Shown: positions 34,956-44,072, numbered from the stretch's first letter. The stretch is 64,000 bases of DNA from UBA7236 sp044227505 (GCA_044227505.1 JBGAWP010000013.1:1-64000); one strand, 5' to 3'. Notes: generated from the sequence alone by a model not told the origin. Program-made: numbers and translations.

Positions 34956-36296
34956 TCACGGGCTCAAATAAAACGGCAAATTATACACCTTTCCTTCAAC
35001 AAACACAGAAAGAATATACACCCCACTTGGGTGATCGGTTAGTTTAATATCAAAAACTTTTTCAGGATCAATTTTAGATAAGGTTCCTTCCACAACTTGT
35101 TGTCCGAGTGCATTAAACACAAATACCGAAGCTTTTTCATTTGTTTCGAGATTGATTATAAATTTTATTACCCCCTTAACCGGATTTTGTGTGATATAAA
35201 CAACTTCATCATGTGGTATTTCAATAATTACGGTGTCTTCTTCTTCAATTTCGGTAAAACAATCATAAGGCAAACCAAATATCCAGGGAGTAGTTGTTGG
35301 ATCCGTTGTAAAAAATTCAAATAATCTGTCTGCTATCTTTTGATTTCCTGTTCCGGATAAAACCATTCCATTATCGCTTACATCGTAGTCGCCCGGACAT
35401 ATCCATCTCAGCTCATCATAATCTCTCAGATTTCTTCCGTCGGCCCAAAAGTTTGGTCCCCATGCAACCCAGGCAGCATCTGCTTCTTCACCTGAATAAT
35501 TTAATAGTGTATCTCCGTTTAATTGTGCAGTAATTGCAGCTTTAATTGCAAAATCGTTGTAATATGGAGCTGGTTCAAGGAATGCATTATTGTGCTCAGC
35601 TAAAGTATCAGTATATCCACCAAATTGTAAACCGGAAATATAAATTAATTTGAGATTGATGAACTGCGTTTTTAATTCTCTTATCAGATCAATATATTTT
35701 TTTGTCAGTGTATCAACATAACTCGACATAGTGGTAACACTGTCTTCAAAAGAAGTTGTCATTACCCAAACAACACGCACCTGTTTTTTTTTCAAATCGG
35801 CGGCTTGTAAAAAATCATTTACATCTTTCCAATAGGTATCACTTGCATCCGCATCAATCATCTGCTCTAAACCAAATTCGTCCAAACATCCATTTACAAT
35901 GCGCACACAGGAATCAAAATATCCTGCATCATTATATTGCGCAATAAATTTATTAAATGATTTGCCGGCAGATACAGAACCTAATCCGAGCATAACCGTT
36001 TTTCCATAAACAGTATCTTCTTCTCCATCAAAATTTATCGGGATCAACGATTGCGCAATAGCGATTCCGGAATCAGCATGTGCCGCGGGCATTTCATTAA
36101 ATCCTCCCGGGTATAAACCTCCCTGATATCCCAAATAAAAATCGCTTTGCAGATCAACCATAGGTTCGAGCAAAGTAGTATCGTTTTCACAGTTTATTTG
36201 AGCAGAAACTGTAAAATTAAAAAGGATAAATGCGATAACACTTATCCTTTTTAACTGATTGTATTTTGATACAGGCTTTTGTCCTGTTTTATTCAT
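34956..36296 (-). CDS. Secreted T9SS paralogue 1, SGNH-like but apparently inactive
   Basis: 446 residues with a signal peptide ending near SAQ33 and a T9SS tail (ITQNPVKGVIKFIIN, VFNALGQQVVEG). The body is homologous to the next two genes: DFYLGYQGGLYPGGFNEMP, VRVVWVMTTS, YISGLQFGGYTD, WGPNFWADGR. Aligned with them, the GASTxG motif has become GSVSAG (nucleophile Ser replaced by Val108), and the GGGYH motif has become SDNGMV (His lost). If the family is SGNH-like this copy is a pseudoenzyme. It starts 1 base after the stop of paralogue 2 (adjacent, same strand). Confidence 0.8.
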   Translation of the reverse strand: MNKTGQKPVSKYNQLKRISVIAFILFNFTVSAQINCENDTTLLEPMVDLQSDFYLGYQGGLYPGGFNEMPAAHADSGIAIAQSLIPINFDGEEDTVYGKTVMLGLGSVSAGKSFNKFIAQYNDAGYFDSCVRIVNGCLDEFGLEQMIDADASDTYWKDVNDFLQAADLKKKQVRVVWVMTTSFEDSVTTMSSYVDTLTKKYIDLIRELKTQFINLKLIYISGLQFGGYTDTLAEHNNAFLEPAPYYNDFAIKAAITAQLNGDTLLNYSGEEADAAWVAWGPNFWADGRNLRDYDELRWICPGDYDVSDNGMVLSGTGNQKIADRLFEFFTTDPTTTPWIFGLPYDCFTEIEEEDTVIIEIPHDEVVYITQNPVKGVIKFIINLETNEKASVFVFNALGQQVVEGTLSKIDPEKVFDIKLTDHPSGVYILSVFVEGKVYNLPFYLSP

Positions 36297-36297
36297 T

Positions 36298-37623
36298 TTA
36301 TTTATTCAAAATAACAGGTTGTGTAAATATTTGATCGTTTATCACAACTTCAAAATAATATATACCATTAGGTTTACCATTGAGGTTAAATCGATAACCG
36401 GAATATGGAGTAGCAGAATGATAATTATCAAAATAAACTACCTCCCCGATATTATTTAAAACTTTAATATTAATTCCTGAAGTAAGTACTTGCTCAAAAT
36501 CAACGTAAAATTCACCGGAAGAAGGATTGGGATAAATGGTAACCGCATCTTTATCAATAATTACATCTTTAGGAATAATAATACTTCCATCTGCATTTCT
36601 GCCGGTACCACATGTAATCCATTTTGGTCCATCATTATACCAGCCTTCAGTAAGCGTATCTGTTTTGAAAAAATCAATTAAAATTTGGCCAACTTTATCT
36701 TTTCCGGCACTAGTCATATGGTATCCTCCTCCATCAGGCGTAAATTCGCTGCACTCCCAGGATAATCCTGAATATTCATTTGGAATATTGCCATCTGCCC
36801 AAAGGGGTGGTCCCCATGCTAAATATGGCGCTACCTTACCAGGCTCCATATAACGTAGAGCAGGATCACCCGATATTTGGTCTTTAATTACCTGCTTAAC
36901 TGCAAAATTGTGATTATAACTTGCCGGTTCAGCAATAACATGATATAAAACTTTCATAGAATCTGCATATCCACCGAAAGGGAATCCACTGAGAAATACA
37001 ACCTTAAGATTTGGGTAAATTATTTGCATGGACTGCAAGGCAATTTTAAATCTTTTAACGAGTGAATCAATATACGGACCAGTATCGGCAGAGTTGGAGT
37101 CAATTCTGGAACTATGCATCAGCCAGGCGACTTGCACCTGATTTGGAGTTAGACCTTTAATTGCAAGTTTGTAAATGCGTATATATTCCCAGTAATCAAC
37201 ATTATCTACAAATAATTCTTCTAAACCATCTGAACCATTTGCGGTATTAACCATCTGCATACATCTGTTTAAGGTATGGTCGTCATTTGTCAATTGTATC
37301 ATGTGGTTAAAAGGTCCTCCAACCGTGGATGCACCAAAACCAGCACATATAATTTTGCCGGTTTCATAATTTACCAGACCTAAAGTATCAAGGGGTTTTA
37401 GTTTTTTTACAATACTTAGTCCTTTTTTCAAATGTCCAGTCGGTGGTGTATTCACGCCGCCTGGGTACATTCCACCCTGATAGGTTCCTAAATAAAAGTC
37501 GGTGCCAAGATCTTGTATGGGAATAAGACCTAAAGAATCGTTATCGCAGTTCACCTGAGCCACTAATTTGTCGAAGCCGGTGATGCAAATTAAAAGTAAA
37601 ATAATGGAGAATAATTTTCTCAT
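36298..37623 (-). CDS. Secreted T9SS paralogue 2, SGNH-hydrolase-like
   Basis: 441 residues. Signal peptide (ITGFDKLVAQ) then a body with DFYLGTYQGGMYPGGVN, GFGASTVGGPFNHM (putative block I, Ser99), QVQVAWLMHSSRIDS, VVFLSGFPFGGYADSM, LAWGPPLWADG and TPDGGGYHMTSAGKDKVG (putative block V, Asp and His). T9SS tail YPNPSSGEFYVDFE. The Ser...Asp-x-x-x-x-His order fits SGNH esterases; the family is otherwise unknown to me. It is about 90 bases downstream of paralogue 3. Confidence 0.82.
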   Translation of the reverse strand: MRKLFSIILLLICITGFDKLVAQVNCDNDSLGLIPIQDLGTDFYLGTYQGGMYPGGVNTPPTGHLKKGLSIVKKLKPLDTLGLVNYETGKIICAGFGASTVGGPFNHMIQLTNDDHTLNRCMQMVNTANGSDGLEELFVDNVDYWEYIRIYKLAIKGLTPNQVQVAWLMHSSRIDSNSADTGPYIDSLVKRFKIALQSMQIIYPNLKVVFLSGFPFGGYADSMKVLYHVIAEPASYNHNFAVKQVIKDQISGDPALRYMEPGKVAPYLAWGPPLWADGNIPNEYSGLSWECSEFTPDGGGYHMTSAGKDKVGQILIDFFKTDTLTEGWYNDGPKWITCGTGRNADGSIIIPKDVIIDKDAVTIYPNPSSGEFYVDFEQVLTSGINIKVLNNIGEVVYFDNYHSATPYSGYRFNLNGKPNGIYYFEVVINDQIFTQPVILNK

Positions 37624-37715
37624 GGTTTTTATGTTTATTAGTTAATAAGTAATCAAAGGTATGTAATTCAAAAAAAATCTCCTAACTAAATGTTTTTTTG
37701 TAAGGTATTTCATTT

Positions 37716-39032
37716 TTATTGAATAATAAATGCGAATGAACTTGCCTTGGCAGTGGAGTTTATCATAATATTATATAAGCCTGGTTGAAGCCCTTTGAGC
37801 TGCAATTCCTCTAAATAATAATTTTCAGAAACCACGGTGGATTTTTGATATACTACTTGTCCTAACGCATTTAGGATCTGAATATGAAGTTCGCCGGGTG
37901 TAATTTCATTTATCTCTAAATACCCTTCACCGTTATTTGGACTTGGAAACACCTTAATCTCAGGGTCTGATAGAAGATCTGATGCTGATGTTCTGAAATC
38001 GGGGTCACAGGCTATCCATCTGCTATTATATCGAAACCAATCGGCTGCAACTGTTGAGTTTTTAAAGAAATCATAGATCAATTCCCCTGCTTTGTCTTTT
38101 CCTTCATTGGAAAGATGGTAACCACCACCATCCGGTTTGTAGTCTACGGCGCAATACCAATACAATCCATCCACCACATTCTTTCTTATACCATCCGCCC
38201 AGATATGCGGCCCCCAGCCTATCCACGGTGATTTGCGATCAGGGGTCGTGTATTTAAGATCAGGGTCTCCTTCTATTTGCCGTTCCACCAGAAATTTGAT
38301 GCTCCAATTATTCCAATAGGAGGAGGGTTCCACGATCATATCATAAAATTCCTTTGTTGGATCTGCATATCCGCCATATCCAAAACCGCTCGCATATACC
38401 TGTTTAAGATTTGGAAATTTAGCAAGTAAAATAGGCATCAATTCTTCAAATCTATCTGCAACGGTTCTAGGTTGTAAGGGCCAGATTAAAACCGTATCAA
38501 TACGCGATGTTACCATGATCCAAATAACCTGTACCTGATATCGCGAAATATTTGCATCTTCGATATCCACCATTACGTTATCGTCCCAATACCAGTCATT
38601 GACAATTGTGTCGTTCATGATCTCAATTCCTTTAGCACCTAATGCTGCATTTACAAATCGCAAACATGGGTTAACTGTTGGGTCGGCTTCGGCAACTGAT
38701 TTAAAGTGATTAAAGGCATTGCCTGCAGTAGAAGCACCAAGGCAAATAAACCCGGCTTTTCCATCCAACAGATCCAGATTTCCTAAAGTATCGAGTGGTA
38801 GTACCTGTCGGCTGATATTCATTCCGGCCGCAAAATGGGGATAGGGCATAGTATTATATCCGTCGGGATATAATCCACCCTGATATCCTAAATAGGTGCC
38901 GAACTGAAGATCAATTAAAGATTTTAAATAGGAGGTGTCGTTTTCGCATTGTAACTGTGCAATACTTATTCGGCTGCAAAAAAAGAGCAGAAATGCAACA
39001 GCACAGGTTCTGGTTGAGGATTTTAAATACAT
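37716..39032 (-). CDS. Secreted T9SS paralogue 3, SGNH-hydrolase-like
   Basis: 438 residues. Signal peptide ending near ISIAQ26, body with TYLGYQGGLYPDGYN, CLGASTAGNAFNHF (putative Ser101), YQVQVIWIMVTSRID, YASGFGYGGYADPTK, WIGWGPHIWADG, KPDGGGYHLSNEGKDKAG, and a T9SS tail (FPSPNNGEGYLEIN, ILNALGQVVYQ). It is the first gene of the tandem trio and lies divergent from the membrane protein at 39226. It is predicted to act outside the cell, perhaps on a polysaccharide or lipid ester; that is inference. Confidence 0.82.
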   Translation of the reverse strand: MYLKSSTRTCAVAFLLFFCSRISIAQLQCENDTSYLKSLIDLQFGTYLGYQGGLYPDGYNTMPYPHFAAGMNISRQVLPLDTLGNLDLLDGKAGFICLGASTAGNAFNHFKSVAEADPTVNPCLRFVNAALGAKGIEIMNDTIVNDWYWDDNVMVDIEDANISRYQVQVIWIMVTSRIDTVLIWPLQPRTVADRFEELMPILLAKFPNLKQVYASGFGYGGYADPTKEFYDMIVEPSSYWNNWSIKFLVERQIEGDPDLKYTTPDRKSPWIGWGPHIWADGIRKNVVDGLYWYCAVDYKPDGGGYHLSNEGKDKAGELIYDFFKNSTVAADWFRYNSRWIACDPDFRTSASDLLSDPEIKVFPSPNNGEGYLEINEITPGELHIQILNALGQVVYQKSTVVSENYYLEELQLKGLQPGLYNIMINSTAKASSFAFIIQ

Positions 39033-39198
39033 TTTCAGTAGTTTTTATGGAGGCTCAAATTTAAACTAAAAAATTTATTTGGAAACGCCCTGATATTCAA
39101 TCGGTTGAGAAAATATGATGCAAAAATCCGGCTTTAAAAATTATTATAGCACCCTTGATCAGCATTAAATACAATTATAGATTTTAGCAACAATGGAT

Positions 39199-39206
39199 TA
39201 ACTTTG
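39199..39206 (+). promoter_or_regulatory. -7 promoter element
   Basis: TAACTTTG, an exact TAnnTTTG match, 19 bases before the ATG at 39226. Confidence 0.55.
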
Positions 39207-39225
39207 TATATCAAAGCGCTTTATT

Positions 39226-39861
39226 ATGGCTGAAAATCAAAACGAAAACTATATTGATGACCTGAAAGAAATAAGGTCGATGATGGAAAAATCGTCGCGA
39301 TTTATTTCTCTTAGTGGTTTATCGGGTGTAAGTGCAGGTATAATTGCGCTTGCCGGAGCTGTGTTAGCATGGTGGTATATTCAGAACAATCTGGAAACAT
39401 CGATGTATACCATGAATAATATCACCACCATAGAGCTCAAAGACCTTTTGTTTTTGTTATTAGACGCAGGTATTGTATTGGTTCTGGCTATTGCAAGCGC
39501 CACTTATTTTGCCATGCGTAAGGCCAGGATTCAAAATTTACCGGTCTGGAATAAGGCTGCAGAACTCACTTTTGTAAATCTTATCATCCCGCTTGCGGCA
39601 GGAGGTGTTTTTTGTCTTTTTCTCTTCTACTACAATTTATATTTATTGATAGCACCGGCAACTCTGGTTTTTTATGGGTTGGCTCTGTTGAATGCAAGCA
39701 AATTCACCTTGTTTGAGATAAGATACCTTGGCATCACCGAAATAATTTTAGGCTTGATCGCCATGGCAATACCTGGATATTCACTCATTTTCTGGTCGTT
39801 GGGCTTTGGTATTTTACATATAGTTTATGGAGCGGTGATGTATTTCCGCTATGAAAGATGA
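39226..39861 (+). CDS. Membrane protein co-transcribed with a winged-helix regulator
   Basis: 211 residues with about five or six hydrophobic helices after a 30-residue charged N-terminus (YIDDLKEIRSMMEKSSRFISLSG). This layout is common in Bacteroidota pairs of a membrane protein and a small regulator. The last codon overlaps the regulator gene by four bases (ATGA), so they are coupled. The role is unknown; a sensor or partner of the regulator is plausible. Confidence 0.75.
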   Translation: MAENQNENYIDDLKEIRSMMEKSSRFISLSGLSGVSAGIIALAGAVLAWWYIQNNLETSMYTMNNITTIELKDLLFLLLDAGIVLVLAIASATYFAMRKARIQNLPVWNKAAELTFVNLIIPLAAGGVFCLFLFYYNLYLLIAPATLVFYGLALLNASKFTLFEIRYLGITEIILGLIAMAIPGYSLIFWSLGFGILHIVYGAVMYFRYER

Positions 39862-40157
39862 AAGAGATAATAGCCAATTTAAATAAAGAGTTTGAGAACA
39901 GGATACGACTTGGTATAATGAGTATTCTGGTTGTGAACGATTGGGTGGAGTTCAATTCACTCAAAACTTTGCTTGATCTTACTGATGGTAATCTGGCCAG
40001 TCATATTTCCGCATTGGAAAAAACGGCTTTTCTGGAAGTAAAAAAGGAATTTGTAGGTAAAAAGCCCAAAACCACCTATAAAGTGACCAATGCAGGAAAA
40101 AAGGCCTTTGAAAGTCATCTCAATGCTCTGGAAGAGCTTCTCCGGAAAAGAATCTGA
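39858..40157 (+). CDS. Small winged-helix transcriptional regulator
   Basis: 99 residues, one winged-helix domain of the HTH_34/MarR-like type: FENRIRLGIMSILVVND, LTDGNLASHISALEK (recognition region), then the wing GKKPKTTYKVTNAGKKAFE. It probably dimerises through its C-terminal helix. It is translationally coupled to the preceding membrane protein by a four-base overlap; autoregulation of the pair is likely but not shown. Confidence 0.88.
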   Translation: MKEIIANLNKEFENRIRLGIMSILVVNDWVEFNSLKTLLDLTDGNLASHISALEKTAFLEVKKEFVGKKPKTTYKVTNAGKKAFESHLNALEELLRKRI

Positions 40158-40197
40158 TATTTGTTAGCATTACTTTGTAATTCAAAGTTCTTTTATA

Positions 40198-40205
40198 TAC
40201 CTTTG
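40198..40205 (+). promoter_or_regulatory. Promoter of the EEP-dgkA-DUF1361 run
   Basis: TACCTTTG (40198-40205) with TTTG at 40174-40177 as the -33 element (20-base spacer). The ATG follows 6 bases after the -7 element, so the mRNA should be leaderless or nearly so. Confidence 0.65.
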
Positions 40206-40211
40206 TAAATT

Positions 40212-41252
40212 ATGGGTCTCTCCGAAAAAATAACTGCCTTTTTTGCCTTATTGCGGCGTTTTATCGACCGATATACCTGGCGACTGGTGTTAGGAGGGAT
40301 ACTTATAATTGCCAGCATAATATTAGTGACCGAACCAGCCTGGTTTATCGCGGCACTTGATTCTCTTCGAATCCCGTATGCGGTTTTTTTAGTAATATTT
40401 ATCACAATATTTTTTATAAGGGGAAATAATTTTTTGGTTACGTCGGGTGTAATTGCGTTGCTCATTTTGGCACCCGGAATATGGCCCTATTTTAAAACAG
40501 CAGAAAAAACTCCGCTGGAAGAAAATATTGAAAACAATCAAGTTTCGGAATCCGATTTTTCTGTTTTGCATTTTAATGTGAAAGAAAATAACAAACGCAT
40601 AACCTCCGTTGCCGAAGCCGCATTAAATTCAAATGCCGACATTGTTTCCATGCAGGAATTAAAAGAAAATTCGCTGCAGGTAATTGATACTTTAATGCGT
40701 ACAAAATATCCCTATTGTTTGAGTGATCTTAGTATTAAAGGATTTGGACTCGCACTGTATTCAAAATTTCCTATAGACAGCGGACAAGTAATTATTGCAC
40801 ATGAATTTCCAATGTTGGTAGGAAGGATCTCCATTAATGGAAAAGAATTTAGTTTTATTTCCGCAACTACCAGCACACCAACAAATGAAAAGGGTTTTCA
40901 AAAGCAGATCAAACAATTTAAATTTATAACAGAGTATGCAAATAAAATAAATGGTCCGCTCATATTAATGGGTGATATGAATTCCGCTCCCTGGAGTAAT
41001 CAGATAGAAACCTTATTAAAGGAAACAAATTTAAAAGACAGCCGAAAAGATCTTTCTGCCACATATCCTGCACAATCGCCGGTTCAAATACCCATTGATT
41101 ATATTTTCCATTCGCAGCAATTATTTTGTGAAAAATTTAATACACTCGAACAAACTTCATCCAATCACCTGGGAATAATGGGATATTATACTTTTAAAGA
41201 AGCGAAGAAAAATACAGATACTTTATCCAATAAAATAAAAGGGAGAAAATGA
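40212..41252 (+). CDS. Membrane-anchored endonuclease/exonuclease/phosphatase-family protein
   Basis: 346 residues. Two or three N-terminal membrane helices (about 25-95) are followed by an EEP domain (about 115-330), as in YafD-like proteins. Catalytic motifs: LHFNVKENN, SMQELKE (metal-binding Glu), GDMNSAPWS and PIDYIFHS. The last motif, normally SDH, reads SNHLG, so the usual Asp of the Asp-His pair is Asn. The substrate could be nucleic acid, phospholipid or an inositol-type phosphate. It overlaps dgkA by four bases (ATGA). Confidence 0.85.
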   Translation: MGLSEKITAFFALLRRFIDRYTWRLVLGGILIIASIILVTEPAWFIAALDSLRIPYAVFLVIFITIFFIRGNNFLVTSGVIALLILAPGIWPYFKTAEKTPLEENIENNQVSESDFSVLHFNVKENNKRITSVAEAALNSNADIVSMQELKENSLQVIDTLMRTKYPYCLSDLSIKGFGLALYSKFPIDSGQVIIAHEFPMLVGRISINGKEFSFISATTSTPTNEKGFQKQIKQFKFITEYANKINGPLILMGDMNSAPWSNQIETLLKETNLKDSRKDLSATYPAQSPVQIPIDYIFHSQQLFCEKFNTLEQTSSNHLGIMGYYTFKEAKKNTDTLSNKIKGRK

Positions 41253-41599
41253 TAAAGAAAGAAATAAAAAGTTTCAGGGACGCAATTCGGGGATTGATCA
41301 TTTTTTTCGCAAAGGAGCGACATGCAAAGTTGCATCTCGGGATTATGCTTTTAGTTGTTTTTGCGGGATTTTATTTTGAGGTATCCGATAGTGAATGGAT
41401 CTCACTATGCGTCGCATTTGCATTGGTAATAGGTTCTGAAGCATTAAACACCGGTATCGAAAAACTGAGTGATATTGTTCAGCCGGAAAAACATGCCGGT
41501 ATTCGCGATGTTAAAGATATTGCGGCCGGGGCGGTATTTTTTTGTGTGATAATTGCAATAATTATTGGGGCTATTATTTTTATTCCAAAAATATTTTAA
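41249..41599 (+). CDS. dgkA: Diacylglycerol kinase / undecaprenol kinase family protein
   Basis: 116 residues, three membrane helices. Family motifs: KERHAKLHLGI near the first helix, SEALNTGIEKLSDIV (the catalytic ExxNTAIE-type motif), and VKDIAAGAVF. These small kinases phosphorylate diacylglycerol or undecaprenol in the inner membrane. It is coupled to the EEP gene upstream and to the DUF1361 gene 2 bases downstream. Confidence 0.92.
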   Translation: MIKKEIKSFRDAIRGLIIFFAKERHAKLHLGIMLLVVFAGFYFEVSDSEWISLCVAFALVIGSEALNTGIEKLSDIVQPEKHAGIRDVKDIAAGAVFFCVIIAIIIGAIIFIPKIF

Positions 41600-41601
41600 A
41601 T

Positions 41602-42279
41602 ATGAAAGTTGTGCATCTTTCTCAAAAAGTGATCTTAAGCGAAGAGAAATTATATCTTCCTTTGCTTTCCCTATTCTGTTTTGCCGTTCTTATTGTGCGC
41701 ATGGTTTATACTGGAACCTTTGAATACAGGTTCATGGGGATAAACTTAATACTCGCATGGTTGCCATACCTATTTGCACACTACCTTGTTAAAATCCCGA
41801 AAAAGAAAAATATTATAGGTAAGATGATACTATTTTTTTTATGGTTGATTTTTTTCCCCAATGCAGCTTATATGATCACTGATATTTATCATTTATCAGA
41901 ATTTCCATCCATGCCCATGTGGTACGATCTGATTATGTTGCTTTCTTTTGCATGGTGTGGTTTGTTACTTTGTTTTTATTCTTTAAAAAAGATACATACC
42001 CGATTTGCTTTAAGAAAAAATCCTGTGGTAAATATCTTTATTCTGTTTTCCACTTTTTTTGTAGGTGGGATAGGAATTTATTTCGGAAGATATGCGCGCT
42101 GGAACAGTTGGGAAATTGTAACACAACCGGGTAATTTATATAAAGAATTTGTTGACATTATTTCCAATACCTATAATGTAATGCAAATGTTTTCCGTTGC
42201 AATTTTGTTTGCTGCGTTTTTGACCATTGTGTATTTGAAGATGTTTTCTTTTGGGATAAGGGTTAATCGGGAAAATTGA
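41602..42279 (+). CDS. DUF1361 membrane protein
   Basis: 225 residues from the ATG at 41602 (MKVVHLSQK), two bases after dgkA; the longer frame would begin inside dgkA. Seven or so helices. DUF1361 hallmarks: LAWLPYLFA, FFPNAAYMITDIYHL, WYDLIMLLSFAWCG and FGRYARWNSWEI. The function is unknown. Part of the EEP-dgkA-DUF1361 operon, so a role in envelope lipid handling is possible by context only. Confidence 0.88.
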   Translation: MKVVHLSQKVILSEEKLYLPLLSLFCFAVLIVRMVYTGTFEYRFMGINLILAWLPYLFAHYLVKIPKKKNIIGKMILFFLWLIFFPNAAYMITDIYHLSEFPSMPMWYDLIMLLSFAWCGLLLCFYSLKKIHTRFALRKNPVVNIFILFSTFFVGGIGIYFGRYARWNSWEIVTQPGNLYKEFVDIISNTYNVMQMFSVAILFAAFLTIVYLKMFSFGIRVNREN

Positions 42280-42312
42280 TCGGGGATATAATTTGTTTTT
42301 AATAGATCACAC

Positions 42313-43410
42313 ATGGCAGCTCTGATTTTTATTTTATTTGGACTTCCGTCTTTCCTGGTTTTGATTGACTTTTTAAGATTTTTGATCACCTCAAAACGAT
42401 TGTATCATCCAATTTTTATGATTGCTTTGGAATTGATAGTGATTATTGGAATGCCTATGTTGTATATTTTAACATTAGATCCGGTTGCAAATGATTGTTG
42501 TGGTGATTCAGCAACTTTTTCTCCGGATCATCGATTATCAGTTATTCTTCTGATTTTAATTTGTATTTGCGTATATTTTTATTCCAGTCAAAGAGAAAAT
42601 ACAACAAGTCCGATTGTGGAAGTTTTTATAAATTCAATTTTATTGATTGGTTTTATACTAAATATTTTCATTTCTATTCACATTGATCAATACCTCTGGT
42701 TGTTTGGGAACCTTCCTATTTGTATACTTTTTGTTTTTCAATTATTAAAGAATCAAAAACGATTTGTTGACTTTAATACAGTGTTTCAAGCGGAGTATAA
42801 AAATATACCGGAAAAAATCGCATGGAAAATATTAAACCTGAATCCATTTATTAAATTCCCCATTTTACTTATACTCTGTTTACCTATATTGACTTTTATT
42901 GCCATGTTGCTTACGCTTTTCGGCCAAAAACCGGATTCATTTATCAGGGCATTTACGGACACATACAAACACGGGTTTTCACAACTGGATTATTTATGTG
43001 AAAATGTGGAATGCGATGGCCATTTTCTTTGCACCGTTGGAGCTAAGGGTCATAAACAAGTGGTAAAGCCGTTTAGATTTGGTGAACGAAATGGAAGAAA
43101 AATAATTTGTAACCGACAACTTTTAATTTCTAATGCATTTGAAGATTTGATTAAGGAGAAATTTCCGTCAAAACATAAATTTTTAAGAGGTAATTATAAC
43201 AAAGTTGGTGTATTTGTAAATCGTTACTATTCAGTCTTTCATATTAAAATTATAGCAGACATTATTTATTTAATGATGAAACCATTGGAATGGATATTTC
43301 TTATTGTTTTATACACCTTCGATACAAAACCGGAAAATAGAATTGCAATGCAGTATTTGAAAAAAGAGGATAGAAAGCGGTTGGTAGTTGGCAGTGGCAG
43401 AGTGCAGTAG
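42313..43410 (+). CDS. Membrane protein of unknown function with conserved cytosolic core
   Basis: 365 residues. Several hydrophobic helices in the first 230 residues, then a soluble, well-conserved-looking part (CENVECDGHFLCTVGAKG, RNGRKIICNRQLLISNAFED, HKFLRGNYNKVG, VNRYYSVFHIKIIADIIYL, MKPLEWIFLIVLYTFDTKPE). I think it belongs to a DUF6688-like group but cannot confirm the number. Three cysteines in the CENVEC...FLC stretch could bind metal. It lies 33 bases after the DUF1361 gene. Confidence 0.65.
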   Translation: MAALIFILFGLPSFLVLIDFLRFLITSKRLYHPIFMIALELIVIIGMPMLYILTLDPVANDCCGDSATFSPDHRLSVILLILICICVYFYSSQRENTTSPIVEVFINSILLIGFILNIFISIHIDQYLWLFGNLPICILFVFQLLKNQKRFVDFNTVFQAEYKNIPEKIAWKILNLNPFIKFPILLILCLPILTFIAMLLTLFGQKPDSFIRAFTDTYKHGFSQLDYLCENVECDGHFLCTVGAKGHKQVVKPFRFGERNGRKIICNRQLLISNAFEDLIKEKFPSKHKFLRGNYNKVGVFVNRYYSVFHIKIIADIIYLMMKPLEWIFLIVLYTFDTKPENRIAMQYLKKEDRKRLVVGSGRVQ

Positions 43411-43452
43411 CAGATTATTTTACCAAGAGTGAAACTTCGCTCGGTGTGTTAA

Positions 43453-43742
43453 CCTCACTGGAGAATATTGAGGCTTTCGCTCTTAGCGAAGGTCTCAGGT
43501 AAAACCCCCAAAAAACCTTCCCCGAAGCGAGAGTGTTATTCGCTGCGTTTTTTTTCGTGATATCATTACTGGGACCCTTGCTGGGAGCGAGATCCTCACT
43601 GGAGAATATTGAGGCTTTCGCTCGCAGCGAAGGTCTCAATAAAGTTCAGGCCAAAAATACATCCTTGATAGCAAGAGCCAAGGTCGCTCCGTTTTTTTCG
43701 GGATACCGCTTACTGAGACCTTCGCTAAGAGCGAAAGCCTCA
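43453..43742. repeat. Palindromic repeat, two direct copies and one inverted copy
   Basis: 43453-43497 and 43594-43638 are direct 45-base copies differing at two positions. 43713-43742 is an exact inverted copy of 43469-43498 (30 bases). Each copy is itself a near-palindrome (TGAGxCxTTCGCT..AGCGAAxGxCTCA), so each can form its own hairpin, as REP elements do. Confidence 0.85.
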
Positions 43743-43778
43743 GTCGCTCCGTATTTAAATCCATATCAATAATATCGA

Positions 43779-43812
43779 ACCTGCCTGCCGACAGCTTCAG
43801 CGGCAGGCAGGT
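43779..43812. repeat. GC-rich 12-pair hairpin
   Basis: ACCTGCCTGCCG (43779-43790), ten-base loop, CGGCAGGCAGGT (43801-43812). A diverged copy with the same CTGCC..GGCAG core follows about 50 bases later. No T tract, so a dispersed hairpin is likelier than a terminator. Confidence 0.7.
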
Positions 43813-44072
43813 AAAGAACAAGGAATATAGAACCTGTCTGCCAGCAGTCGCCAGGCAGGCATTAATCGGATAGTCTACCCAGGAGATATTGCTCCGAATT
43901 AAATAAGGAATAATAAAGAAAAATAATTGGAGTAAACCCTGAAGATATCGCTCCGAATTTAACTGTGATGAATAATAAATAACAATCAAAAAATAAAAAA
44001 GTCAATCGGAAACTCGCCCTTAAAATATTCCTCCGAACTAAACTCCTTCAACTCCTTGAACCCTGCCAACAC

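Larger units (their letters stand above)
43411..44072. other. 662-base repeat-rich spacer
   Basis: No gene. It holds the palindromic repeat set at 43453-43742, a GC-rich hairpin at 43779-43812 and a diverged second copy of that hairpin at about 43832-43859. Two diverged copies of a GATATTGCTCCGAATT-like motif (43884 and 43942) also occur in the repeats at 9561 and 50351. Reading frames over it are made of repeat DNA. Confidence 0.8.

Noticed and set aside
43415..43989. Open frames of 74 to 117 codons on both strands
   Set aside because: They are built from the palindromic and heptamer repeats, encode repeated peptides such as LRPSLRAKAS, and overlap one another.
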